This document shows, in pieces, positions 16,499 to 24,840 of a stretch of DNA of 64,000 nucleotides (position 1 is its first letter; every line of letters begins with the position of its first letter). A program made the translations under genes and the position numbers. The stretch covers positions 1 through 64,000 of the forward strand of contig NZ_CALFBQ010000001.1 of the NCBI RefSeq assembly GCF_937951745.1, given 5' to 3'. The DNA is from an uncultured Chloroflexus sp. (GTDB lineage Bacteria > Chloroflexota > Chloroflexia > Chloroflexales > Chloroflexaceae). The notes under the pieces were generated by a model. That model saw only the letters and a list, made by a program, of their open reading frames with translations. It was not told where the DNA came from and did not search any database.

Positions 16499-17974
16499 AT
16501 GGCGGATTATGCAAGTCCTGCTTCGATTACCCGCCCCCGGATCCTCATTGTGGAAGATGAGACCAATATCCGCGAGTTTTGCCGTCTCCTCCTGCGGCGT
16601 GCATATGACGTGGTTGTCGCCGAACACGGGCTGGCAGCAATCACGATTCTGCAACAGCAACCTTTTGATCTGGTAGTGACCGATCTGCAAATGCCTCACG
16701 TCGATGGCATTGCCTTGATCCATCATCTGCGCGCTCATTATCTCAATACCGATGTGATCGTCATGACGGCGAATGCAACGGTTGAAACGGCGCGTGAGGC
16801 GCTGAAGCTTGGTGCGCTTGATTACATCGCCAAGCCGGTTGATGCCGAGCAGTTGCAAAAAACGATCCGTACTGCGCTGGAGATACGCCGGATCCGGCAC
16901 GAGAAAGAACGGCTGTCGGATCTCGTGTTGATGTACCAGTTTAGTCAAGCGATCACTACCTCACTTGATATTGAAGAGCAGACCGCTCGCTTGGTCGAGT
17001 TCGTAGGTCGGCGGTTTGCGCCAATCCATATCAGCTTGTCGCTCGTTGATGCCGATGATGAGACCTTAGTCGTGCTCATCGGTTCCACTGCGGGTAATAA
17101 TCTGCCGTTGGTCAAGGTCGATGAACAGACGCTGTCCGCTGCTCATCGGCGCCTCGTCGCCTTACCTGCTACATCGCAGGGACGCTCGATCGAAGTGGTG
17201 TTGCGCAGTCGCGATCGGGTGATTGGCATGCTTGATCTGGCTCGCTCTGATGAACAACCGCCCTTTGATGCCGCCGAACGGCACCTGATCGAAGTCTTTG
17301 CGTCGCAGATCGCCGCCGCTCTTGACAATGCCCGCCTGTATCGCGCACTCAAAGATCAGCACGAGCAGATGATTGCGGCGCTGGCCGGCGCCATCGAGGC
17401 CCGCGATGCTTATACCTATGGCCATTCGCGCCAAGTCACGCGCTATGCAGTGCGGTTGGCAATGGAATTGGGGCTGAATGAGGCCGAGATTGAGCGCATT
17501 CGTTACGCCGGTTTGTTGCACGATATTGGTAAGATAGGTGTGCGTGATAACATCTTGCTTAAAGCAGGGCCACTCAATGCGACAGAGTTGATCCAAATGC
17601 GTCAGCATCCGCAGATTGGCGTTCGTATCCTCGAGCAGATCCGTGGATTGCGTGATGTGTTGCCGATCATCGCTGCTCACCACGAGCGGGTTGATGGCAA
17701 TGGCTATCCGCTGGGGCTGCGGGGTGATGAAATTCCGCTCGGCGCGCGAATTTTGGCAGTGGCCGATACGTTCGAGGCGCTGACTGCCGATCGCGCCTAT
17801 CGTGCCGCGATGGAACCGGAACAAGCGCTCCAAGTGTTGCTGCGGGGACGTGGTACGCAATGGGATGCAGCAGTGGTCGATGCGTTTGTGCGAATGATGA
17901 ACCGTGAACGGCTGTGGGAACAGTCGCCTCGCCTGCGCCAAGTCACACGGGTGCAGGCGCCGATTGAGTCGTAG
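16499..17974 (+). CDS. Receiver-GAF-HD-GYP protein, probable c-di-GMP phosphodiesterase
   Basis: A 491-residue protein. The receiver has acceptor Asp62 in VVTDLQMPHVDG and YIAKPVDA at its end. A GAF-like sensor spans about residues 150-290 (VLMYQFSQAITTSLDIEEQT to VFASQIAAALDNARLYRAL). The HD-GYP domain fills the C-terminus with the metal site LLHDIGKIGV, the partner motif HHERVDGNGYP, and VADTFEALTADRAYR. HD-GYP enzymes hydrolyse cyclic di-GMP. A GAGGAG ribosome site precedes ATG 16499. An MshEN-repeat protein elsewhere in the window (47.4 kb) is a plausible c-di-GMP target, by inference. Confidence 0.92.
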   Translation: MADYASPASITRPRILIVEDETNIREFCRLLLRRAYDVVVAEHGLAAITILQQQPFDLVVTDLQMPHVDGIALIHHLRAHYLNTDVIVMTANATVETAREALKLGALDYIAKPVDAEQLQKTIRTALEIRRIRHEKERLSDLVLMYQFSQAITTSLDIEEQTARLVEFVGRRFAPIHISLSLVDADDETLVVLIGSTAGNNLPLVKVDEQTLSAAHRRLVALPATSQGRSIEVVLRSRDRVIGMLDLARSDEQPPFDAAERHLIEVFASQIAAALDNARLYRALKDQHEQMIAALAGAIEARDAYTYGHSRQVTRYAVRLAMELGLNEAEIERIRYAGLLHDIGKIGVRDNILLKAGPLNATELIQMRQHPQIGVRILEQIRGLRDVLPIIAAHHERVDGNGYPLGLRGDEIPLGARILAVADTFEALTADRAYRAAMEPEQALQVLLRGRGTQWDAAVVDAFVRMMNRERLWEQSPRLRQVTRVQAPIES

Positions 17975-17983
17975 GCGGCGCTG

Positions 17984-18895
17984 TCAGATCACGGCCTCAA
18001 TGATGCGCGCGATGATAGCGAAGAGGCCGAGTATGACCAACCCGAATGTCACGATTCCCCCAAAGAATTCGCCAATCGTCGGTTTGGCTACGGCGACAGT
18101 TTCGACGGTCTGCACTGGGCAGTCTGCTTGAGCGGGCTCCACGGTCTGATCACGCTGAATGAAGCCGTGGGCAAGGCAAGCAGTGCCGTTGCGGTCACTG
18201 CGCAGCACATGGCGAAAGGCGATCGGTAGCCCGACGGCGGTGAAGAAGTCGGCTCGATCTTGCAATTGAAAGTGCAGGTGCGGTTCGCTGGAATGGCCAG
18301 AGTTGCCGCAGGCGCCGATCGGTTGGCCGGCGCGCACGGGTGTGCCGGGAGCAACGCACACACTGCCCTGCTGCAAATGGGCGTAGAGGGAATAGGCGTG
18401 CTCGTGATGTTTGATCACGACGTAGTTGCCGCGTAAATCTGGCGTGGTGATATCGATCCAGCCCGTGCCGGCGCGGGGATCGTCGCGAATGTTGTTGCGC
18501 ACAGCGACGACCACGCCATCGGCAGCGGCTAGCACCGGCTGCCCAAAAGCAAGGTAGTTGGCCGGTTGGCGCGGATCGCCGCGGTAGGTCAAACCGGTCG
18601 CTTCATCGACAATTACAAAATCATACGCATACCGCTGGCTAATAAGGCTCCAAGAATGGGATGTCTGGCGAGTGACTCCGCCGTTAAACACCTTCCAGCG
18701 TCCGTGAAACGGTAATTGCACGGCAAAGGTCTCATCATAGGCAACGCCGCGCCGGAGAGCACGCCATTGTGCCGCCACATGCCCGCTAGCTTGCCGGAGA
18801 GTAAGCGCGAAACCATGGATGTTGAAAAGGCTCCAAATCGTGATCGAAATGAAGTATGTAGCGATGACTCTGAGCGCCTGTAATGGGGTGTTCAT
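17984..18895 (-). CDS. M23 (LytM-type) peptidase, membrane-anchored
   Basis: A 303-residue protein. A hydrophobic N-terminal segment (IATYFISITIWSLFNIHGFA) gives export or anchoring, and a second hydrophobic helix (FFGGIVTFGLVILGLFAIIA) lies at the very C-terminus. The M23 core includes HSWSLISQRYAYDF with metal-binding His and Asp, YSLYAHLQQGSV, and HSSEPHLHFQLQ with the second His pair. These zinc enzymes cut peptide cross-links of the cell wall or serve as division regulators. It converges with the HD-GYP gene with only nine bases between the stops. Confidence 0.88.
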   Translation of the reverse strand: MNTPLQALRVIATYFISITIWSLFNIHGFALTLRQASGHVAAQWRALRRGVAYDETFAVQLPFHGRWKVFNGGVTRQTSHSWSLISQRYAYDFVIVDEATGLTYRGDPRQPANYLAFGQPVLAAADGVVVAVRNNIRDDPRAGTGWIDITTPDLRGNYVVIKHHEHAYSLYAHLQQGSVCVAPGTPVRAGQPIGACGNSGHSSEPHLHFQLQDRADFFTAVGLPIAFRHVLRSDRNGTACLAHGFIQRDQTVEPAQADCPVQTVETVAVAKPTIGEFFGGIVTFGLVILGLFAIIARIIEAVI

Positions 18896-19082
18896 ACGAT
18901 CTCCATTTCACTGCGGGGGCTGCTGATCGTGGTGTCCGGTACGTGTTGCCGTGACATTGTACGTTTAGGGCATAGGTTTTGTTGCACTAAGGCGGCGGAT
19001 TTGCGCTTGCGCGGCAGAAAAGGGCTGTGGCGGAGGCATCTCTAGGCAGACTGTGCTGACGCTGGGAACTGATGCTGTGCGC
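18896..19082. other. Divergent intergenic region
   Basis: Between the M23 gene and the promoter of the first glycoside-hydrolase-like gene. On the minus strand, TACAAT at 18961-18956 could be the -10 box of the M23 gene but has no clear -35. No ORF, RNA gene or repeat is recognised. The leader after the 19.1 kb promoter is long (about 165 bases) and also holds no gene. Confidence 0.4.
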
Positions 19083-19112
19083 TTGACGTTGAATCAGACA
19101 GGCGGGTATAAT
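19083..19112 (+). promoter_or_regulatory. Strong sigma-70-type promoter
   Basis: TTGACG at 19083-19088 and TATAAT at 19107-19112 with an 18-base spacer. It drives the gene starting at 19282 through a leader of about 165 bases. Confidence 0.75.
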
Positions 19113-19281
19113 CGCCGTGGCTCTTCACCGAGTATCGTGTCAGCTTGCATGTGATTTGCCAGTCACGTATCAGGAAAAGCTCAGTTCGGTTTCGGTGAGG
19201 ATTAGCTACTATGAACGAAGCAGGCTGATCACCGCGAGCCTGCCGCAATGGCGCGGAGTGATGAAGTAAGGGAGATTTTGC

Positions 19282-21084
19282 ATGACACGACGGATCCTTA
19301 CTGCGCTGGGGTTACTGGTACTGGCGGTTTCATTGCTGGCGTGGCCGCAGCCCGGCGCAGCGCAGGGCGGCGTGCCCGATACCTATCCGCCGTATCAGGC
19401 GCGTTATTTTCCCGAAACCGGGCATAGCGCGGTCAACTGGTTTCTAGAGGCATGGAAGAATACACCCAATGCGCTCTTCGTGCTCGGCTACCCGATCTCA
19501 GAGCCGTTTATCGAAGAGAGCTTTACCGAGCCGGGTAAGTTCTACCGCGTACAGTATTTCGAGCGTGCCATTCTTGAAGAGCACCCCGAGAATTTTGGCA
19601 CGCAGAATAATCGCTACTACGTTCTGGGCCGATTACTAGGCAGCCGTTTGGTACAGGGGCGCGAGAATGAGCCGCCCTTCCAGCGCGTGCCCGATCCGGG
19701 TGACGGCACATGGTTTGCCCAGACCGGTCACACACTGCGCAATGATCCGGCGCCATTCCGTACATTCTGGCTCAACAACGGCGGCCTTGAGGTGTTTGGC
19801 TATCCGCTCTCAGAACAGTTCCAAGAGCGTAATCAGGCCACCGGCGAAGTTTACTGGGTGCAGTATTTCGAGCGTCAACGTATGGAGTGGCACCCCGATG
19901 AGCCTGACCCCCGCTACCGCATTCTGCTCGGCTTGTTGGGGAATGAGTATCGCGATCTGCGCCATCGCACCAATCCGGCGTTTAACTATCGCCCGGCTGA
20001 CCAATCGCTACCGCGTCCGTTTATCTACGGTTTCAACGCTCATCTGTACGGGCAAGGTACTGCTTGGCAAGATCGCAATCGTGTCTTGCAGATGAGCCGC
20101 GACGCCGGTATCTATTGGATCCGCCAGCAGGTGCGCTGGATGGATTTGCATGATCGATCGGGTGCGATCTATTGGGCGGAACTTGACGATATTGTAGCTG
20201 ATGCGAACCGGCAAGGGGTAAATTTGTTGCTCAGCGTGGTTGCTGCACCGAGTTGGGCCACTGCTAATGGCAGTAACGGCATGCCGCGGCGCGAGAACTT
20301 TAAGGATTTCGCCTACTTTATGGGCGAAATGGCGAAACGCTACAAGGGGCGGGTGCAGGCCTACCAAATCTGGAACGAGCAGAACCGCGCCTGTGAGAAT
20401 GGTGGCGATTGTTCGCGCGATGGTGGCGTTGGCGGTCGAGTAGCCGATGCGAGCTATTACGTTGATCTGCTCGAAGTGGCGTACAAGGCGATTAAGGCTA
20501 ACGATCCGATGGCGATTGTGGTCAGCGGTGCGCCGACCAGCACCGAGACCAACAATCCGAAAATCGCACTGAGCGACACGTCGTATATGGCGTCGATGGC
20601 CGCGAATCCTAAGTTCCGCGCTAACGTTGATGTGATCGGAGTTCACCCCGGTGGTCAATACAATCCGCCCGACACACTCTGGCCCGACCGCCCCGGCCCC
20701 GGCCCGCAGTGGCGCACCAGCCGCGAGTTCTACTTCCGGCGGGTGGAAGATATTCGCAATGTGCTGGTGCAAAACGGCTTAGGCGATAAGCAGATTTGGA
20801 TCACCGAGTTTGGCTGGGCAACGCGCAACAATACCCCCGGTTACGAGTATGGTAACTCGATCTCGTTTGAACAGCAGGCCGAGTGGATTGTACGTGCATT
20901 CCAGATCGGTCGCCGCGAATATGCACCGTGGGTGGGGGCAATGTTCCTCTGGAACCTCAACTTTGCGGTGCCGTGGCGGGCGCAAGGGAATGAGTTGCAC
21001 GAGCAGGCGTCGTTTGGTGTGATCAACGGCGACTGGAGTCCGCGTCCGGCTTGGTTTGCCATTCAGGCAATGCCGAAAGATTAA
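19282..21084 (+). CDS. Secreted glycoside-hydrolase-like protein with two Chloroflexota repeat domains
   Basis: A 600-residue protein with a signal peptide (about residues 1-27, ending PGAAQG). Two repeats follow, at roughly 36-115 and 132-220. Each runs from an F-x-TGH motif through W and FGYP/LGYP to VQYFER and LGRLLG/LGLLG. From about residue 245 there is a clan-A TIM-barrel glycosidase pattern: candidate acid/base Glu366 in YQIWNEQN, VIGVHPGG, and candidate nucleophile Glu509 in WITEFGWA. The exact GH family is not clear (GH39/GH5-like). The substrate could be a cell-envelope or mat polysaccharide. GGGAG precedes ATG 19282. The downstream gene is a paralogue lacking the repeats. Confidence 0.8.
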   Translation: MTRRILTALGLLVLAVSLLAWPQPGAAQGGVPDTYPPYQARYFPETGHSAVNWFLEAWKNTPNALFVLGYPISEPFIEESFTEPGKFYRVQYFERAILEEHPENFGTQNNRYYVLGRLLGSRLVQGRENEPPFQRVPDPGDGTWFAQTGHTLRNDPAPFRTFWLNNGGLEVFGYPLSEQFQERNQATGEVYWVQYFERQRMEWHPDEPDPRYRILLGLLGNEYRDLRHRTNPAFNYRPADQSLPRPFIYGFNAHLYGQGTAWQDRNRVLQMSRDAGIYWIRQQVRWMDLHDRSGAIYWAELDDIVADANRQGVNLLLSVVAAPSWATANGSNGMPRRENFKDFAYFMGEMAKRYKGRVQAYQIWNEQNRACENGGDCSRDGGVGGRVADASYYVDLLEVAYKAIKANDPMAIVVSGAPTSTETNNPKIALSDTSYMASMAANPKFRANVDVIGVHPGGQYNPPDTLWPDRPGPGPQWRTSREFYFRRVEDIRNVLVQNGLGDKQIWITEFGWATRNNTPGYEYGNSISFEQQAEWIVRAFQIGRREYAPWVGAMFLWNLNFAVPWRAQGNELHEQASFGVINGDWSPRPAWFAIQAMPKD

Positions 21085-21090
21085 GTGATG

Positions 21091-21122
21091 ACGGAGATGT
21101 GCAGCACGCTGCGCATCTCCGT
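21091..21122 (+). terminator. Long hairpin between the two glycosidase-like genes
   Basis: Fifteen-base arms (21091-21105 and 21108-21122, one G-T pair) starting ACGGAGATG, seven bases after the stop codon. It is followed by a T-containing but not T-rich tract. Likely terminator or processing hairpin. Confidence 0.6.
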
Positions 21123-21180
21123 TCCGTCCTAGCCAGAGGAAGTGTCCTCTTGGTCACTATGTGATCGATTGAGGTTTGTT

Positions 21181-22521
21181 ATGAATACATTGTATGCACG
21201 GCGTTGGCAGATACTCATGCTTGTTTTCATGGTGGTGGCGGCGATCTTGGCTGCGTGTGGCAGTGAACCGGCTAGCCCGCCGGTGAGTAATGTGCCAACT
21301 GCGGCCATCGTTGCCACAACTGACACAGCAACGCTGCCGACCCCGGTACCAACGGCGGCGCCAACCAGCGTGCCGACCGCTGTAGCGGCTGAACCCACAG
21401 CGGCGCCGGTGGAACCGACGCCAGTGCCAATTAACCCCGATTATCTAGAATTCGGGATCGTCGGTCATCTTTACTACACTGACCGCGATCGCGTGTTGCA
21501 ATTGGCGAAAAATGCTGGGTTTGACTGGTTCCGTCAGCAGGTGGTTTGGATGGATATCGAGGACCCTGTTAAGGGTATCTTCGGTTGGGATGAGCTAGAT
21601 CGGATCGTTGACGCTGCCCACCGGTTTGGGATCAAGTTGTTGGTGAATGTCGTGCGTTCACCTACGGCCTACAATGCAACGAACGGCTTGCCCGATGATC
21701 CTGCAACCCTAGCCAATTTCCTCGAGCAGATGGTGCGCCGCTATGGCGACAAGATTCAAGCTTACGAAATCTGGAATGAGCCGAACCTTGCTGTGGAGAA
21801 TGGCGGTGAGATTGTGCCAGAGGATGTGGGGCACTATGTTGAGATTCTGAAGGCGGCGTACACCCGGATTAAGTCGCTGAAGCCGGATGCGATCGTGCTC
21901 GCAGCCGCATCGTCGTCGAGTGGGGTGACGAATCCGGCTATTGCGCTTTCAGATCAAGAGTTCTACCGCCTGATGTACACCTACAACAATGGTGAAGTGC
22001 GCAACTACTTCGACGTGCAGGCGGTACATCCGGGTGGCGCAGCCAATCCGCCTGATACCCTCTGGCCTGATAATCCAAGCTTTATCCCCGGCTGCACACC
22101 GGCCCCCGATCGCTGCTGGAATGACCACGAGACGCACTATTTCCGCCACGTCGAGAATGTGCGCAAGTGGATGGAACAGTACGGGATGGGCGATAAGGAG
22201 ATTTGGATTACCGAGTACGGTTGGGCGACACCGAATAACACGCCGGGCTATGAATTTGGTAACTACGTGACGCCTGAGCAGCAGGCGGAATACATCCGCG
22301 CGGCGATGTTGCGAGTCTACGAGAACTATCCGTTTGTCGGCAATATGTTCCTCTGGAATATTAACTTTGCCGTGCTCTGGGGCGAACAGGGGAATCCGAA
22401 CCACGAGCAAGCCGCTTTCGCGATCCTCAACCCGGATTGGAGTCCGCGGTTGTCGTATTTGCGCGCGCAAGACACGATTGCGCAGATCAAGACGTGGCAG
22501 GGCCGGTTTGTCGCGCCGTAA
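21181..22521 (+). CDS. Glycoside-hydrolase-like lipoprotein, paralogue of the preceding gene
   Basis: A 446-residue protein. The N-terminus is a lipoprotein signal with lipobox ILAAC, then a Thr/Pro/Ala-rich linker of about 60 residues. The catalytic-like domain matches the upstream protein: YEIWNEPN (candidate acid/base Glu200), VQAVHPGGAANPPDTLWPD, WITEYGWATPNNTPGYE (candidate nucleophile Glu345), NMFLWNINFAV. The spacing between the two Glu residues is nearly the same in both paralogues (145 and 143). ATG 21181 follows GAGGT; an in-frame upstream start at 21142 would ruin the signal. The enzyme is probably held on the outer face of the membrane, whereas its neighbour is released. Confidence 0.82.
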   Translation: MNTLYARRWQILMLVFMVVAAILAACGSEPASPPVSNVPTAAIVATTDTATLPTPVPTAAPTSVPTAVAAEPTAAPVEPTPVPINPDYLEFGIVGHLYYTDRDRVLQLAKNAGFDWFRQQVVWMDIEDPVKGIFGWDELDRIVDAAHRFGIKLLVNVVRSPTAYNATNGLPDDPATLANFLEQMVRRYGDKIQAYEIWNEPNLAVENGGEIVPEDVGHYVEILKAAYTRIKSLKPDAIVLAAASSSSGVTNPAIALSDQEFYRLMYTYNNGEVRNYFDVQAVHPGGAANPPDTLWPDNPSFIPGCTPAPDRCWNDHETHYFRHVENVRKWMEQYGMGDKEIWITEYGWATPNNTPGYEFGNYVTPEQQAEYIRAAMLRVYENYPFVGNMFLWNINFAVLWGEQGNPNHEQAAFAILNPDWSPRLSYLRAQDTIAQIKTWQGRFVAP

Positions 22522-22528
22522 TGCGGCT

Positions 22529-22608
22529 AGGGGCGGTTCATAGGTTCATAGCCCTGCTCTGTCCCTATGTCACTCACTGTTTCAGGGGTGGTTCATTGAA
22601 CCGCCCCT
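22529..22608. repeat. Inverted repeat of the TAGGGGC...GCCCCTA type
   Basis: Twelve-base perfect arms AGGGGCGGTTCA (22529-22540) and its complement (22597-22608), with an imperfect third copy near 22575-22585. It lies between converging genes and overlaps the stop of the minus-strand gene. Related elements occur at about 27.3, 52.9 and 60.2 kb. Confidence 0.6.
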
Positions 22609-23279
22609 ACCTTCACGCCTAATTTGGCTACTACCATTTCACCCCACTCACGCTCCAACTTACCGGCCAGCAGCCAGCCGGCGGGGTGGGGTTGCGCGAT
22701 CATGTCGAGCACTTTGCGGTACGCCTCTGGTAGCGGGAGGTCAGGCAGTATCCAGCCTTCAGCGGTTGGAGCAAGGCGCAGTGTTGGCGGATCAGGCAAT
22801 TGGCCATAAGCAGCCAAGATGGCTTCGTCGGCGGGCAGCGCCTGCCAGCCGGTGGCCGTGATGCGCAGATATTCAGCCGGCCCACGCCCGTGACGCCGGC
22901 GCACGATCTGGCCTTCTGGCAGTTCGAGCGCACCATCGGGAGTAGCTGGGAGGTTGCGCCAGCCGTTGGGGGCGGCTAGATCGAGCACGCTGAGTAGTTG
23001 CTTGGCGCTGATAGCGAGGCGGCGCAGCGGGCCAAGTTGGGTCGATGGCGGCGCGGGCAGGGCAGCGATCCGGTCGGGAATGGTCAGGGTGACGAAGCCA
23101 CGGCTAGCGAGCCGGCCAAGCAGACCGGCGCGCCGCCAACTGGTGAGGTGAAAATGAAACCCCGCGCGCTCGCCTTCACCGCGCAAGACAGGGCCAAGCG
23201 CCGGGTTGTGGATGAGGAAAAGGTTAGGACGGATCTCTTCAAAATCGGCGGGAGCGCCGGGACGGCGACGAGAAGCCAT
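22593..23279 (-). CDS. Uncharacterised protein
   Basis: A 228-residue protein beginning MASRRRPGAPADFEEIRPNL. It is rich in Leu, Pro, Arg and Ala, without signal peptide or clear membrane helix. Segments such as LGPLRRLAISAKQLLSVLDL and PLPEAYRKVLDMIAQ look like a compact helical protein. I do not recognise a family. A longer frame extends upstream, but the sequence there lacks protein character, so the ATG at 23279 is preferred although its ribosome site is weak. It lies downstream of ruvC and yebC on the same strand. The last codons and stop lie inside a palindromic repeat. Confidence 0.55.
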   Translation of the reverse strand: MASRRRPGAPADFEEIRPNLFLIHNPALGPVLRGEGERAGFHFHLTSWRRAGLLGRLASRGFVTLTIPDRIAALPAPPSTQLGPLRRLAISAKQLLSVLDLAAPNGWRNLPATPDGALELPEGQIVRRRHGRGPAEYLRITATGWQALPADEAILAAYGQLPDPPTLRLAPTAEGWILPDLPLPEAYRKVLDMIAQPHPAGWLLAGKLEREWGEMVVAKLGVKVGAVQ

Positions 23280-23400
23280 AGCGGTGATTGGGAATAGCCA
23301 CAAAGAGACGCAAAAAGTTAGTCTTAAACAAGTAATGTTCTCGTGCGTGTGATCGCGTGCATCGGCGAGAGACAAGCGCTGTGTTCCGGTGGCGGCCATC

Positions 23401-23898
23401 TCACGACGATAACCCGAACCGTTGCAGATTAGGCGCGGTATAAGCGTGACAAATCGCGATCGCGAGCGCATCGGCGGCATCATCCGGGCGGGGCACGGTG
23501 GTCAGGCCAAGGGTCAGGCGTACCATCTCTTGCATTTGACGTTTGTCAGCGCCGCCGTAGCCGGCCACCGCCTGCTTCACCGCCAGCGGCTTATATTCAT
23601 ACACCGGAATACCAGCTTGGGCGAGCGCCAGCAACGCCACCCCGCGTGCTTGACCAACGGTCAGCGCCGTATTGACATTCTTACCGAAGAAGAGTTCCTC
23701 TACGGCGGCGGTATCGGGGCGGAGGCGTTCGATAATAGCGCGTAGCCCGTTATAGAGCTGCAACAACCGTTCGGGCTGGGGCATACCGGCGGGGGTCGTG
23801 AGGGCGCCAGTCTCGATCAGGCGCAGATGACCGCCCGTGATCTCGACCATGCCCCATCCCATCGTTGCGGTACCCGGATCAATCCCAAGCGCGCGCAC
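23401..23898 (-). CDS. ruvC: Crossover junction endodeoxyribonuclease RuvC
   Basis: A 165-residue RuvC, the standard length. The catalytic acids are Asp7 in LGIDPGTATMGWG, Glu in AAVEELFFGKN, and the C-terminal pair in RPDDAADALAIA. It cuts Holliday junctions together with RuvAB, whose genes are not in the window. It starts 38 bases after yebC ends on the same strand; yebC-ruvC order is common in bacteria, so one transcript is likely. Confidence 0.95.
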   Translation of the reverse strand: MRALGIDPGTATMGWGMVEITGGHLRLIETGALTTPAGMPQPERLLQLYNGLRAIIERLRPDTAAVEELFFGKNVNTALTVGQARGVALLALAQAGIPVYEYKPLAVKQAVAGYGGADKRQMQEMVRLTLGLTTVPRPDDAADALAIAICHAYTAPNLQRFGLSS

Positions 23899-23936
23899 AA
23901 TTCTCCTAGTTTGTGATCACTGCTGCTGACCGCGTG

Positions 23937-24695
23937 TTATGAGTCAAAGCGAGCCACCAACTCGGCGGTAATATCGAGGTTAGAATAGACCTTCTGCACA
24001 TCGTCGAGGTCTTCGAGTTTCTCGATCAAGCGCAGAGCGGCCAGCGCATCCTTCTCATCGGGTTGGATGAGTGTCTTCGCGCGCATGATCTTCTCGGCAT
24101 TGCTAATCGGCACCCCTTGATCGAGCAACGCTTGCCGGATGGCGTTGAGTTGCGTCCATTCGCAATAAATTTCGAGCGTCTCGTCATCAACCACGACATC
24201 ATCGGCACCGGCGTCGATCGCAATCAATTGCAGCTCATCGGGATCGCGCTTGGTGGCGCTGAGGTCAACAGTAATCAAACCCTTCTGCTCAAACATCCAC
24301 GACACCGAACCGGGTTCGCCGGGGTTACCGCCATTCTTGTTGAAGGTCGCACGCACCTCAGAATTGGTGCGGTTGCGGTTATCGGTCGCGGCTTCGATCA
24401 AAATGGCAACGCCGCCGGGACCATACCCTTCATAGAAAATCTCTTCGAGGGCGGCTTCGTTTGATTTGCCCAAGCCGCGGTCGATCGCGCGCTGAATATT
24501 CTCATTCGGCATATTATTGGCGCGCGCCTTTTCCACTGCCAGCCGCAAGCGGAAGTTCATATCGGGGTCACCGCTGCCGCCTTCGCGGGTAGCAATTGTA
24601 ATATCGCGGGCCAATTTGGTAAAGAGCTGGCCGCGACGTTGATCATTCACGCCTTTGGTACGGCGAATGGTATGCCATTTCGAATGGCCGGACAT
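23937..24695 (-). CDS. yebC: YebC/PmpR (TACO1) family protein
   Basis: A 252-residue protein with the family hallmark [15 protein letters not shown], then [53 protein letters not shown] and [18 protein letters not shown]. Members have been described as transcription regulators and more recently as ribosome-associated factors that help translation of difficult motifs. A TATAAT on the minus strand (24743-24738) upstream could be its -10 box. It is adjacent to ruvC, as in many genomes. Confidence 0.95.
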   Translation of the reverse strand: MSGHSKWHTIRRTKGVNDQRRGQLFTKLARDITIATREGGSGDPDMNFRLRLAVEKARANNMPNENIQRAIDRGLGKSNEAALEEIFYEGYGPGGVAILIEAATDNRNRTNSEVRATFNKNGGNPGEPGSVSWMFEQKGLITVDLSATKRDPDELQLIAIDAGADDVVVDDETLEIYCEWTQLNAIRQALLDQGVPISNAEKIMRAKTLIQPDEKDALAALRLIEKLEDLDDVQKVYSNLDITAELVARFDS

Positions 24696-24840
24696 AGGAC
24701 CTAGCCTCCTCAGTCATAGAAGGTTATACTATACCCAATTATAGCATGGTCATTGAGTGACGCTGTGTGGGTGGATCAATTTGGCTGGCGGTGGTGTTTA
24801 AGTAGACAGAATGGCGCACGGTTGCCGGCAGGAGAACGGT

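Noticed and set aside
20008-20772. Minus-strand open frame of 254 codons opposite the first glycosidase-like gene
   Set aside because: His/Arg/Ile-rich antisense reading with no start signal; the plus strand has catalytic motifs.
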